A DNA stretch of 24,900 nt from the NCBI GenBank assembly GCA_916048145.1, contig CAJZGT010000005.1, forward strand, positions 1-24,900. The letters run 5' to 3'. Under the pieces are notes generated by a model. The model made no database searches. It was not told where the DNA came from and saw only the letters and a program-made list of their open reading frames with translations. This DNA comes from an uncultured Streptococcus sp. GTDB lineage: Bacteria; Bacillota; Bacilli; Lactobacillales; Streptococcaceae. The first letter of the stretch is position 1. Each line of letters starts with the position of its first letter. The translations under genes were made by a program, and so were the position numbers. Shown here piece after piece: positions 1 to 7,559 of the stretch.

Positions 1-155
1 ATTGCGCCGAAAGCCTGCCTATCGAAATCGTCGCAGGTCTGAAACAAATCGAGGGGATTGAAGATGTCAAGGTTGAAGTTACCTGGTCGCCTGCTTGGAA
101 AATCACACGAATCAGTCGCTACGGCCGCATTGCCCTTGGACTGCCACCTCGTTAA
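1..155 (+). CDS. DUF59/MIP18-like metal-sulfur cluster assembly factor, C-terminal end
   Basis: Only the last 50 or so codons are in the window, read in frame 3 and ending at TAA 153-155. The residues visible include CAESLPIEIV, then IEGIEDVKVEVTWSPAWK, ending in ALGLPPR. The pattern of a helix followed by a V-x-V-x-x-TWSPAW strand and a turn matches the end of DUF59 (MIP18/PaaD-like) proteins, which help assemble or deliver Fe-S clusters. A dihydroxy-acid dehydratase, itself an Fe-S enzyme, lies just downstream on the other strand. The N-terminal half is outside the window, so the assignment rests on the tail alone. Confidence 0.7.
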   Translation, partial: CAESLPIEIVAGLKQIEGIEDVKVEVTWSPAWKITRISRYGRIALGLPPR

Positions 156-181
156 GCAGGCAAATCACTTTTGAAGATGAA

Positions 182-211
182 AAAAAGCAAGCCGAGATTG
201 GCTTGCTTTTT
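182..211 (+). terminator. Rho-independent terminator after the DUF59 gene
   Basis: A 12-bp arm AAAAAGCAAGCC at 182-193, a 6-nt loop, and the exact reverse complement GGCTTGCTTTTT at 200-211. The A-rich 5' side means it could also work on the minus strand, but the BOX repeat separates it from ilvD. Confidence 0.85.
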
Positions 212-363
212 GATACTCAACGAAAATCAAAGAGCAAACTAGGAAACTAGCCGCAGGTTGCTCAAAACAGTGTTTTGAGGTTGTAGATAGAACTGACGAA
301 GTCAGTAACCATACCTACAGCAAGGCGACGTTGACGTGGTTTGAAGAGATTTTCGAAGAGTAT
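212..363 (-). repeat. BOX repeat element (boxA-boxB-boxC)
   Basis: About 152 bp, the size expected for one boxA, one boxB and one boxC. Read on the minus strand it opens with a TACTCTTCGAAAATCTC-type boxA. A stretch at 315-336 differs at only two bases from the pneumococcal BOX-A1R typing sequence as I recall it. The segment CTCAAAACAGTGTTTTGAG is an internal palindrome, and the boxC end runs to TGAGTATC near 212. BOX elements are scattered between genes of S. pneumoniae and close relatives. This copy abuts the 3' end of ilvD. Confidence 0.88.
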
Positions 364-367
364 GAGT

Positions 368-2071
368 TTATTTTTTACCTGACTTGTCCATATTCCAGAA
401 GTCTGTCACGGCTCCGCGTGAAGCAGATGATACGATGTGGGCATATTTACCGAGGACACCACGGCTGTAAAGTGGTGGCAAGGTTGTTTCTGCCTTGCGT
501 TTTTCAAGTTCTTCTTCGGATACGGCCATGGAAATTTCTTTGGTATCTTGGTCAACCGTAACGATATCACCTGTACGGAGGTAGGCAATCGGTCCACCAT
601 CCTGAGCTTCAGGAGCGATATGTCCAACAACCAGACCATAAGTACCACCAGAGAAACGACCATCTGTCAAGAGGGCAACCTTGTCTCCTTGGCCTTTACC
701 AACGATCATGGATGAAAGTGATAGCATCTCAGGCATACCAGGACCACCCTTAGGTCCAACAAAACGAACAACGACTACATCGCCATCAACGATTTCATCT
801 GTCAGAACGGCCTGAATAGCATCTTCTTCTGAGTCAAAGACCTTAGCTGGTCCAACGTGACGACGCACTTTAACACCTGATACCTTGGCAACCGCACCGT
901 CAGGGGCAAGGTTCCCGTTCAAGATGATAAGCGGACCATCTGCACGTTTTGGATTTTCAAGTGGCATGATGACTTTTTGACCTGGTGTGAGGTCTGCAAA
1001 GTCAGCCAAATTCTCAGCAACTGTCTTACCAGTACATGTGATACGATCTCCGTGAAGGAAACCATTTGCCAACAAGTACTTCATAACCGCAGGGACACCA
1101 CCGACTTCATAGAGGTCTTGGAATACATACTGACCAGATGGTTTCAAGTCAGCCAAGTGAGGCACACGCTCTTGGATGGTATTAAAGTCCTCAAGTGACA
1201 AGTCAACATTGGCAGCATGGGCAATGGCAAGCAAGTGAAGAGTGGCGTTTGTAGAACCACCGAGAGCCATAGTTACAGTAATGGCGTCTTCAAAGGCTTC
1301 ACGAGTCAAGATATCTGATGGTTTGAGACCGAGTTCCAACATCTTAACAACAGCACGTCCTGCTGCTTCAATGTCTTCTTTCTTATCAGCTGATTCAGCT
1401 GGGTGAGAGGATGAACCTGGCAAACTCATACCCAAAACTTCGATAGCAGTCGCCATGGTATTAGCAGTATACATACCACCACAGCCACCAGGTCCAGGGC
1501 AGGCATTACATTCAAGACGCTTCACATCCTCAGCTGTCATATCCCCATGGTTCCATTTTCCGATACCCTCAAAAACAGAAACCAAGTCGATGTCTTTGCC
1601 ATCAAGATTTCCGGGTGCAATGGTACCACCATAGGCGAAAATAGCTGGGATATCCATATTAGCAATGGCAATCATAGAACCAGGCATGTTCTTGTCACAG
1701 CCACCGATAGCGACAAAGGCATCCACGTTGTGACCACCCATAGCCGCCTCGATTGAGTCCGCAATGATATCACGAGATGTCAAAGAGAAACGCATACCAG
1801 GCGTTCCCATGGCAATCCCGTCCGCTACAGTGATAGTCCCAAACTGCACAGGCCAAGCACCTGCCGATTTGACACCTTCTTTGGCCAATTTCCCAAAATC
1901 ATGCAAGTGGATGTTACATGGCGTATTTTCCGCCCAAGTCGAAATCACTCCCACAATCGGTGTTTCAAAGTCCTTATCTGTCATACCAGTCGCACGAAGC
2001 ATGGCACGGTTTGGTGATTTAACCATACTGTCATAAATGCTACTGCGATGACGTTTATCTAATTCAGTCAT
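368..2071 (-). CDS. ilvD: Dihydroxy-acid dehydratase
   Basis: Catalyses dehydration of dihydroxy acids to 2-keto acids, the third shared step of valine, leucine and isoleucine synthesis, in the cytoplasm. The 567-residue length is normal for the IlvD/Edd family. The three cysteines expected to hold the [2Fe-2S] cluster are visible at about C52 (ENTPCNIH), C125 (GGCDKNMPG) and C197 (CPGPGGCGG). D84 and K127 are in the places of the Mg-binding residues, K127 being the usual carbamylated lysine. The start at 2071 is preceded by a GGGAGG ribosome binding site. A perfect CodY operator and an extended -10 promoter lie upstream, so the gene is probably repressed when branched-chain amino acids are plentiful. 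It appears monocistronic, ending against the BOX repeat. Confidence 0.98.
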   Translation of the reverse strand: MTELDKRHRSSIYDSMVKSPNRAMLRATGMTDKDFETPIVGVISTWAENTPCNIHLHDFGKLAKEGVKSAGAWPVQFGTITVADGIAMGTPGMRFSLTSRDIIADSIEAAMGGHNVDAFVAIGGCDKNMPGSMIAIANMDIPAIFAYGGTIAPGNLDGKDIDLVSVFEGIGKWNHGDMTAEDVKRLECNACPGPGGCGGMYTANTMATAIEVLGMSLPGSSSHPAESADKKEDIEAAGRAVVKMLELGLKPSDILTREAFEDAITVTMALGGSTNATLHLLAIAHAANVDLSLEDFNTIQERVPHLADLKPSGQYVFQDLYEVGGVPAVMKYLLANGFLHGDRITCTGKTVAENLADFADLTPGQKVIMPLENPKRADGPLIILNGNLAPDGAVAKVSGVKVRRHVGPAKVFDSEEDAIQAVLTDEIVDGDVVVVRFVGPKGGPGMPEMLSLSSMIVGKGQGDKVALLTDGRFSGGTYGLVVGHIAPEAQDGGPIAYLRTGDIVTVDQDTKEISMAVSEEELEKRKAETTLPPLYSRGVLGKYAHIVSSASRGAVTDFWNMDKSGKK

Positions 2072-2098
2072 TTGTTCCCTCCCATTTCAGTTTTTACT

Positions 2099-2107
2099 AT
2101 TATAGCA
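2099..2107 (-). promoter_or_regulatory. ilvD promoter (extended -10)
   Basis: Minus-strand TGC followed by TATAAT (the hexamer at 2099-2104), about 28 bp upstream of the ilvD start codon. No strong -35 is seen at 16-18 bp, so the TGn extension probably compensates. Confidence 0.7.
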
Positions 2108-2141
2108 CATTTTAAAAGCAATGAACAGAAGAAAATTCTTG

Positions 2142-2156
2142 AATTTTCAGAAAATT
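2142..2156. promoter_or_regulatory. CodY operator box
   Basis: AATTTTCAGAAAATT is a perfect match to the Gram-positive CodY consensus AATTTTCWGAAAATT. It sits between the divergent ilvD and rpmF promoters, centred about 57 bp upstream of the predicted ilvD transcription start and about 63 bp from the rpmF -35. CodY bound to branched-chain amino acids is known to repress ilv genes in low-G+C Gram-positives. Confidence 0.88.
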
Positions 2157-2211
2157 TCGATTACTTTAGGGGATGACCTTCTAATTTTTTCATCTTTTTT
2201 TGTCAAGTAAC

Positions 2212-2240
2212 TTTACTTTACAAAAAAAATGTGTTATCCT
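2212..2240 (+). promoter_or_regulatory. rpmF-rpmG promoter
   Basis: TTTACT at 2212-2217, a 17-bp spacer, and TATCCT at 2235-2240. It leaves a leader of about 55 nt before rpmF. Confidence 0.6.
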
Positions 2241-2301
2241 AGTATGGTTGATGAAAATCAGTAGATTGAATCGAATATAAATACCTAAAGGAGAAATCAA
2301 A

Positions 2302-2484
2302 ATGGCAGTACCTGCACGTCGCACTTCAAAAGCGAAGAAAAACAAACGTCGTACACACTACAAAGTAACAGCTCCATCTGTAAACTTTGACGAAACTACT
2401 GGAGATTACTCACGTTCTCACCGTGTATCACTTAAAGGATACTACAAAGGACGTAAAATCGCTAAAGCTGCATCAGCTGAATAA
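2302..2484 (+). CDS. rpmF: 50S ribosomal protein L32
   Basis: A 60-residue basic protein of the large ribosomal subunit. It begins [20 protein letters not shown], the conserved L32 N terminus. The paired CxxC motifs of zinc-binding L32 forms are absent, so this is the zinc-independent type. A clear AAAGGAG site lies about 8 bp before the ATG. rpmG follows after 15 bp, and the two share a promoter and the terminator after rpmG. This gene pair is common in streptococci. Confidence 0.97.
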
Positions 2485-2499
2485 TAGAAGGGAGATACC

Positions 2500-2649
2500 A
2501 TGCGCGTAAATATTACACTTGAACACAAAGAATCTGGTGAACGCTTGTACCTTACTTCTAAAAACAAACGTAACACTCCAGACCGTCTTCAATTGAAGAA
2601 ATACTCACCAAAACTTCGCAAACACGTTGTGTTTACAGAAGTTAAATAA
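2500..2649 (+). CDS. rpmG: 50S ribosomal protein L33
   Basis: A 49-residue large-subunit protein running from [17 protein letters not shown] to KHVVFTEVK. It has no cysteines, so it is the C-minus, zinc-free type of L33. A GGGAG ribosome binding site precedes ATG 2500. The last 17 bases of the gene (2632-2648) are also the left core repeat of the integrated element. The element therefore entered at the 3' end of rpmG without altering the protein, a strategy known for several streptococcal integrative elements. Confidence 0.97.
2632..2648. repeat. Left attachment core (attL) of the rpmG element
   Basis: TTTACAGAAGTTAAATA recurs exactly at 11260-11276, 8,628 bp away. Between the copies lie integrase, excisionase, relaxase and coupling-protein genes. 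The left copy forms the rpmG 3' end, and its outer flank is ribosomal coding sequence. GTTAAAT continues into ATTTAAC here, an inverted repeat of the kind tyrosine recombinases bind at core sites. Confidence 0.85.
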
Positions 2650-2660
2650 TTTAACACAGT

Positions 2661-2696
2661 AAAAGCCTATGAAATCAACGTTTCAATGGCTTTTTT
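2661..2696 (+). terminator. Terminator after rpmG, supplied by the element
   Basis: AAAAGCC at 2661-2667 pairs with GGCTTTT at 2688-2694, with an inner GAAA/TTTC stem and a T-run. A near-identical copy follows the cargo gene at 4192-4228. Confidence 0.8.
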
Positions 2697-2715
2697 CTTT
2701 TAATTTTAGCAAAAT

Positions 2716-2732
2716 AACTGAATTTTAACTGA
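2716..2732 (+). promoter_or_regulatory. Left integrase arm-type sites (candidate)
   Basis: AACTGA occurs twice with 11-bp periodicity (2716-2721 and 2727-2732), about 68 bp inside the left core. The same pair and spacing occur at 4247-4263 and 11131-11147. Paired short direct repeats near both ends of an element are typical arm sites for the N-terminal domain of tyrosine integrases. Binding is inferred. Confidence 0.55.
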
Positions 2733-2766
2733 ATATGATTGTTCATATCAAATAGGGGAATATTTT

Positions 2767-2775
2767 TGATATAAT
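2767..2775 (+). promoter_or_regulatory. Extended -10 promoter of the 2804 gene
   Basis: TGA directly before TATAAT at 2770-2775, about 28 bp upstream of the chosen start codon. There is no good -35. Confidence 0.6.
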
Positions 2776-2803
2776 TATTTTGAAAATCATCAAGGAGCCT
2801 AGT

Positions 2804-4186
2804 ATGAAGAAGACCATCAATATTAATTGGGGAGAAAAAATTTCTGAAGTCTCTAAAAAAATCAAAGAATTTAAAATAACTTCTTTTTATATGTTAAGTA
2901 CAGACCTATATAAAATTGATAATAAAAAGTTAACACAAATTATTACCAATAAATTTGAAAATCATCCTGCCACGATAATGATTTTAATAGGTACTAAAGA
3001 TAACCAACTTATTGCTAAAAAAAATAAATTTTGGAATATCCCCTCTGAAATACATCATTTGAAAGATGCGATTGATAAAAAGACCAATGACTATCTTGAC
3101 TTATACTTTATCAAACTTGAGAAGGAAAAGCAAAAATGGTTATATAGCACAGAGAGTAATCAATTTATTAAATTTGTGTTCACTCCTCTTATAGAATTTG
3201 GTAAAGAGAGCAAAATATACCTCTACTTTGTCACACTTACCGTATATCAAAATGGATCAATAGTAATTGATTTATTTGAGGATTTGAGAGACTCTTTTTA
3301 TGATGTCGACTTTCAACACCCGTATACCAAAACGATAGCCAAACTCTTTCCTGATTTTAAAAAGCGAAACAAATCATACTCTTTGGACTCTTCTCAACAG
3401 TTAGATGATATTTTAAATTATATAAAAAAAGAATTATCTTCAATAAGTGGAGGCATTCAATTAAGCGAACGGGTTTTTACACTCCATTTCATTACTAATA
3501 TGAAAGATATGAATAAATTAGAATTCTTTAAAAAAGACAAATTGTATACTTGGATGATTAACGCTCCATATACTTCACAAGCTCTATCATCTATGAATAA
3601 ATCAAAATATTACAGAACAGACTATTTTGATTTAGAATACATTAACTACATAAACAAAGGTTCTAATTATGTCATCTGGAAAAACAATAATTCTAATAAT
3701 TTTGAGTCCAATTTTCTACAACAAGCTAGCTTCTTTTTAGCTTCGGCTACTCCTTTTTTTCAATTAGTTTGCCTTGAAGAAACTATTATGGACGGACTTG
3801 AAAAATTCCACCTTTCAAATGAAAAACATCTTATTCAGTTTAATGAATGGGCTCACAATTATAAAAAATCATATATTTTTATGTACCGACTTAATTATAG
3901 ACCTATTTTTGAACTTTTTAATCATCTTAAAGAGCACTCTGATTTCACTCACGATGAATATGTAGAAAAAGTAAAGCAAGAGGAATATGACTTAATTAAA
4001 GAAAAATATCAATTTAATGAATTACGAAATACTAAACTTATGGAAGCAATACTTTTTATTATTGCTTCCGTATCTGTTCTTCAAGTAATAAATATCTTTA
4101 CTAATAACATTGAGATTTTATTGATAAGTTTAGTTAGTATTATTGTTATTTCTATATTCATAATCATAGCAAGAATACTAAAATAA
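2804..4186 (+). CDS. Unrecognised cargo protein with C-terminal membrane hairpin
   Basis: A 460-residue protein I do not recognise. The ATG at 2804 is chosen over an in-frame TTG at 2780 because AAGGAG at 2791-2796 is correctly spaced for it. The first 400 or so residues look soluble, lysine- and asparagine-rich, with many aromatic residues. The last 50 hold two hydrophobic segments (about LMEAILFIIASVSVLQVI and ILLISLVSIIVISIFII), giving a cytoplasmic domain tethered to the membrane. It has its own promoter and terminator and lies between the left core and int, flanked by the ~75-bp repeats, so it behaves as a self-contained cargo cassette. The codons are more AT-rich than in the core genes. 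Tail-anchored cargo of unknown function in such a position is often phage defence, but nothing in the sequence proves it. Confidence 0.8.
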   Translation: MKKTININWGEKISEVSKKIKEFKITSFYMLSTDLYKIDNKKLTQIITNKFENHPATIMILIGTKDNQLIAKKNKFWNIPSEIHHLKDAIDKKTNDYLDLYFIKLEKEKQKWLYSTESNQFIKFVFTPLIEFGKESKIYLYFVTLTVYQNGSIVIDLFEDLRDSFYDVDFQHPYTKTIAKLFPDFKKRNKSYSLDSSQQLDDILNYIKKELSSISGGIQLSERVFTLHFITNMKDMNKLEFFKKDKLYTWMINAPYTSQALSSMNKSKYYRTDYFDLEYINYINKGSNYVIWKNNNSNNFESNFLQQASFFLASATPFFQLVCLEETIMDGLEKFHLSNEKHLIQFNEWAHNYKKSYIFMYRLNYRPIFELFNHLKEHSDFTHDEYVEKVKQEEYDLIKEKYQFNELRNTKLMEAILFIIASVSVLQVINIFTNNIEILLISLVSIIVISIFIIIARILK

Positions 4187-4190
4187 TAAT

Positions 4191-4265
4191 TAAAGGCCTA
4201 TGAAATCAAAGTTTCAAAGGCTTTTTTCGTTTGATTTTAACAAAACAACTGAATCTCAACTGGTG
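4191..4265 (+). repeat. Copy 2 of the ~75-bp terminator plus arm-site repeat
   Basis: Aligns with 2661-2735 with scattered substitutions. It contains a terminator hairpin (4192-4228, T-run at the end) and an AACTGA/AACTGG pair at 4247-4252 and 4258-4263 with the same 11-bp periodicity. It separates the convergent 2804 gene and int. Confidence 0.8.
4192..4228 (+). terminator. Terminator of the 2804 gene
   Basis: GCCTaTGAAA pairs with TTTCAaAGGC around a short loop and is followed by six T. Confidence 0.8.
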
Positions 4266-4273
4266 AAGATAAA

Positions 4274-5770
4274 TCAAGTAATTATTTCAGCCAAATCTAC
4301 CATAGCTTGTTCAATCTTATGTTTTCCTTTTTGCATGACATGAAGATAAATTTTTTCTATTTCTCTACTATCTTCTGAATGTCCCACAAACTCTCGAATA
4401 ACGTTTAGGCTTACATTCTTATCAGCCATGACTGAAACAAAACTATGTCGGAACATATGGGGAACTATGTGAACAGGTCTACCAAAATCGACTAGGTCGT
4501 CAATATCCTTATAGGATTTCCCACTTTTCTTATTATACTTTGCAGACTGACTAGTTCCTCCTCTTAAAAACATTGAAATTTCTGTATGATACAATGGACT
4601 CCCCTGCTGATTCTTCCCCTTTATGTATACTCTAGTAAAGATATATCCCATATCATGATAAGTCGGATTGAATCTAGCTTGAAACTTATTTCTTTCAATA
4701 TATTTCAATAAAATTTGTTCTACTTTTGGTGACATTGGAATAGTTCTAACGCTTTCTTTAGTTTTTAGAATTGCTCTATATCGTTCCTTCTCATCACGCA
4801 AGCCTTCTTCTGCCATTTCTTTGTCAGTCTTATTATGGCTTGCCCTCTGCCAATGAATCTTAATGAGTTTATTCTTGAAATCTAAAACATCTTCATTCAA
4901 ACCTAATGCTTCACTCGGTCTCATTCCTGTCAAGTAGATAATTCTGAGTACATCAGCAACTAGTTCATTATTATGTCGCTTAGTCCAGTTTTCAATAATC
5001 TTAAATACTTGATTAGCTTCTTCAACTTCAAGATATTTTTCAGCTATATCTTCCCTGAGTTTCGCCTGCTCCTCTGCACTTGTTAGTGTCTTACGCTTAA
5101 CCCTCTTATTCAAAATAGGGTGTTGCGACGCTGTTAATTTTCCTTGTTCTACCGCCCAATCAAATATCATTTTAAGATAGATATGAATGTTCTTTGAAGT
5201 TCCCTCACTTGAATTATTTATAATATCTTGCATTTTTTCCTGTTCCATACAGAACTGTTTAAGGCTCATATTTTCGTTGAAATATGGGGAAATATGCTGG
5301 TTATAAACACTAACTCTAGTCTTTAGAGTATTCTTGGCAGGCTTAACACGATTGACCCACCACTTAAAAGCTAAACCGTATAATTCGTTGTTTTCATCAT
5401 ACGGTCTAGCTATCTCTTTGAGGCATAAAGTTTTACTAGGCTCTAATTTCTTTGGTTTTTCTCCAGTCAAATCTAATACAGTTTCATCAATCATTTCATT
5501 TAGTATCTTTGAAACTTTTGTAATCAGCTGACTATTCTTTATATCAGAAATAAGTAACTTCTCGTGTCCCTTACTGTCCTTTCCTGTTGGTATTGCCTTA
5601 GTCGTATACCACCCTTTATTTTCTCCCCTTGTAAGGTACTTATAACGACTTTTTGTTATCAAAGGATGAGTATATCTCATTGCAAACTTAACAAGCACAT
5701 TTCCTTTTTTAGAAGGGTCTGGTTTCCATTGATAAACAGTCAGAACTCGAGTAGTCTTACCTACCTTCAT
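4274..5770 (-). CDS. int: Tyrosine recombinase (integrase) of the rpmG element
   Basis: A 498-residue phage-type integrase expected to recombine the 17-bp core in rpmG. The N-terminal region (about 1-100) would bind arm sites, the middle (about 130-230) is the SAM-like core-binding domain, and the C-terminal catalytic domain starts near 250. Catalytic residues are visible: R284 (TGMRPSEALG), K338 (TKESVRTIPM), H438 and R441 (HMFRHSF), H464 (GHSED) and the nucleophile Y475 (IYLHV). GGGGG before ATG 5770 is the ribosome binding site. The gene lies 15 bp after the probable excisionase gene, so the two are likely co-transcribed, the usual arrangement. At 498 residues it is longer than the roughly 400 typical of Tn916-like integrases, mainly in the N-terminal part. 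The frame is intact. Confidence 0.95.
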   Translation of the reverse strand: MKVGKTTRVLTVYQWKPDPSKKGNVLVKFAMRYTHPLITKSRYKYLTRGENKGWYTTKAIPTGKDSKGHEKLLISDIKNSQLITKVSKILNEMIDETVLDLTGEKPKKLEPSKTLCLKEIARPYDENNELYGLAFKWWVNRVKPAKNTLKTRVSVYNQHISPYFNENMSLKQFCMEQEKMQDIINNSSEGTSKNIHIYLKMIFDWAVEQGKLTASQHPILNKRVKRKTLTSAEEQAKLREDIAEKYLEVEEANQVFKIIENWTKRHNNELVADVLRIIYLTGMRPSEALGLNEDVLDFKNKLIKIHWQRASHNKTDKEMAEEGLRDEKERYRAILKTKESVRTIPMSPKVEQILLKYIERNKFQARFNPTYHDMGYIFTRVYIKGKNQQGSPLYHTEISMFLRGGTSQSAKYNKKSGKSYKDIDDLVDFGRPVHIVPHMFRHSFVSVMADKNVSLNVIREFVGHSEDSREIEKIYLHVMQKGKHKIEQAMVDLAEIIT

Positions 5771-5785
5771 TTTTACCCCCTTATA

Positions 5786-6034
5786 CTAAGCTATAACTGC
5801 CTCATTTTCATGGAAAATCTTATAATCAAACCAATCTTTAAACACCTCCGCATGAATAAAGACATTCCCATGGGTTCCACAAATTCCAAAAGAATATGGA
5901 CTATTTCTCATTTGACGAATATAGTGATCCAATGTAGGTAATTTCATACCCTTCCAAAGTTCATCTAAAAATTCTTTCTTCCGATACCAATTTTTAGTTA
6001 AATCATAGTCTGACTTTGTCTTAAGCTCTATCAT
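5786..6034 (-). CDS. xis: Probable excisionase / recombination directionality factor
   Basis: An 82-residue protein directly upstream of int in the same operon. It contains a basic helical start (KNWYRKKEFLDELWKGMKLP), a second helix (DHYIRQMRNSP) and a tail with GNVFIHAEVFKDWFDY. That resembles the small winged-helix DNA-binding proteins that serve as excisionases in streptococcal elements. The size and position argue for a directionality factor. The sequence alone does not exclude a small regulator. An AGGAAAG site lies about 8 bp before the ATG. Confidence 0.6.
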   Translation of the reverse strand: MIELKTKSDYDLTKNWYRKKEFLDELWKGMKLPTLDHYIRQMRNSPYSFGICGTHGNVFIHAEVFKDWFDYKIFHENEAVIA

Positions 6035-6112
6035 TGGAATACTTTCCTTTCTTATGCTATAATCTAGTTAGTTAATTTTTAGAGGCGACTTATTTTCAAG
6101 TCGTCTTTTTTT
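6034..6112 (+). ncRNA. Candidate tiny plus-strand transcription unit
   Basis: TTGGAA at 6034-6039, an 18-bp spacer and TGC-TATAAT (-10 at 6058-6063) form a good extended -10 promoter on the plus strand. About 20 bp past the predicted start, GGCGACTT (6083-6090) pairs with AAGTCGTC (6098-6105, one wobble), followed by a run of T to 6112. Flanking genes are on the minus strand, so a transcript of about 43 nt would be antisense to the last codons of the relaxase gene. Its role, if any, is unknown. Confidence 0.35.
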
Positions 6113-7112
6113 GTCCCCAAAAATGGGAACTATTCTGTTTTCTTATATATTGTTCTATATCCTTTTCATCATTATCAGTTAGCCTTGAAAGTCCCTCTTT
6201 GAGCAAGCTTTGAATATAATCTTCCGCCTTTTGAACATCATAGGCCTGATACTTTGCAATATAGACTTTTGCTAATGTTTTCGCAACTTGTTTCTCTGTC
6301 CAAGCCTCCGACTGCCGTAGTGTCGTTTTAGCCCTTGTAATACTAAGAACTGTCTGGTTTTCAGTTCCTAGATAATCTATCCACCACTTGACTTTTTTTC
6401 TTCTCCAATGATTGCTATCTGTCGCATTTGGACGAACAAAGCGATAATGACCATTGATAGCTTCAAAATAGATTGACGATAAGGGACGTTTTAAAAATAA
6501 CTGCTCTGCAATTATATTAGCCTTTTCCTGCCAACATCTAAGCTCTGCGCGAATCCAAGACGAAACTTCTACAAGCTCTTGCTTACCAAGTTGCTCCATG
6601 CGTTTATTATATATGCACCACTGCTGATTACCTCGTGAACCTATTGCAACTGTTTCTCCTACACGCTCACCAGAATCTAGAACTGATTTCTCATGATATT
6701 CAAAGTGTTTTGCTTTCGAGATACATAATCCTTTCTTGCAATAGTCATATATTCGTTGAACATCTAAGCTACCATCAAATATGTCGTGGGCAATATCTAG
6801 TCTAGTAAAGTTGGCATTATGATGATATAAACGATTTATCAAAGCAATCCAATTATTTTCGTTACTGTTTAAAAACTCTTCATATTGACGACAACCTTGC
6901 CCTTTTAATTCGATAAATACACCCATAGAAAGCCTATCAGCATTAAAATACACCTTAATTTCTGAACAAGAATAATGTTGCTTATACTTATTTATGCCCC
7001 AATCATTCAAGGAAAAGTTTTCAAGAGGAATCAGAAGGATGTCTGTCAGAACTCTTTCTGGCGGAACATCCTTAACAGTCACAGCAAAATAATCTATTCT
7101 AACAGTATTCAT
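6096..7112 (-). CDS. Rep_trans/MobT-family relaxase (replication initiation protein)
   Basis: A 338-residue protein of the replication-initiation-factor family that includes plasmid pT181-type Rep proteins and the relaxases of Tn916-like elements. It would nick the element at oriT for transfer and possibly for rolling-circle replication. Family signatures: FIELKGQGCRQYE (about 66-78), the metal-binding RLDIAHD (104-110), GSRGNQQWCIYNKRMEQ (158-174) with Y168 as the likely nucleophile, and WIRAEL (186-191). AGGAG before ATG 7112 lies in the 3' end of the upstream gene, 4 bp away, so the two are coupled. No VirB4-like or other secretion genes accompany it, so the element can at best be mobilised by a helper. 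Confidence 0.9.
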   Translation of the reverse strand: MNTVRIDYFAVTVKDVPPERVLTDILLIPLENFSLNDWGINKYKQHYSCSEIKVYFNADRLSMGVFIELKGQGCRQYEEFLNSNENNWIALINRLYHHNANFTRLDIAHDIFDGSLDVQRIYDYCKKGLCISKAKHFEYHEKSVLDSGERVGETVAIGSRGNQQWCIYNKRMEQLGKQELVEVSSWIRAELRCWQEKANIIAEQLFLKRPLSSIYFEAINGHYRFVRPNATDSNHWRRKKVKWWIDYLGTENQTVLSITRAKTTLRQSEAWTEKQVAKTLAKVYIAKYQAYDVQKAEDYIQSLLKEGLSRLTDNDEKDIEQYIRKQNSSHFWGQKKTT

Positions 7113-7116
7113 AGGA

Positions 7117-7536
7117 TTATTCTCCTAGAATTTTAATATCCTCACACACAATTTTTACACCCGCCCAATTACTTCTAGCCATGTTCCAAGCTAGTCGAAC
7201 CTTAGGCCGAATCAATTCAACAGAAACATTCAACAAAGAATCATTTTGAGCAAGTTTTGCAATCTTATCCAGATTTCCGATAATTTCTAGGTTAATCGCT
7301 TTTAAGTCATCAGTAGAAATTCCCATTTCAGTTAGAACTTTCACTTTGTCAGCGTCAAGCACAGTAGAAGTAATTTTACTTACTTCATCTGTCTTCACGT
7401 TTTCACCGTTGATTTCTTTGTATTTGTTGCTCACCCTAACTGACAAAATCACTACTTTCTTAGGAATATCAAACTGTGACATTTCAAGGTCAAGCAATCC
7501 AATTTTAATGTTTGTATCTGTCATATTGTAAACCAT
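7117..7536 (-). CDS. Conserved element protein upstream of the relaxase (DUF961-like?)
   Basis: A 139-residue protein with AAGGAG 8 bp before ATG 7536. The C-terminal part (NVSVELIRPKVRLAWNMA, then WAGVKIVCEDIKIL) loosely resembles the end of the small DUF961 proteins (Orf22/Orf23 type) found near the coupling protein in Tn916-like elements. The N-terminal hydrophobic-polar pattern suggests a beta-rich domain. It is transcribed with the relaxase, and the structured noncoding segment lies just upstream. I would place it as an accessory to DNA processing. The family link is weak. Confidence 0.6.
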   Translation of the reverse strand: MVYNMTDTNIKIGLLDLEMSQFDIPKKVVILSVRVSNKYKEINGENVKTDEVSKITSTVLDADKVKVLTEMGISTDDLKAINLEIIGNLDKIAKLAQNDSLLNVSVELIRPKVRLAWNMARSNWAGVKIVCEDIKILGE

Positions 7537-7559
7537 ATTTTTTCTCCTTAATTCCGTAT

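Larger units (their letters stand above)
2661..2735 (+). repeat. Copy 1 of a ~75-bp terminator plus arm-site repeat
   Basis: Closely matches 4191-4265 along its whole length: the same hairpin, the T-run, then an ATTTTA-x-CAAAA-x-AACTGAAT block. The two copies flank the gene at 2804-4186. Confidence 0.8.

Noticed and set aside
5564..5941. 125-codon plus-strand ORF opposite int and xis
   Set aside because: Shadow of the integrase and excisionase genes; no start signal.
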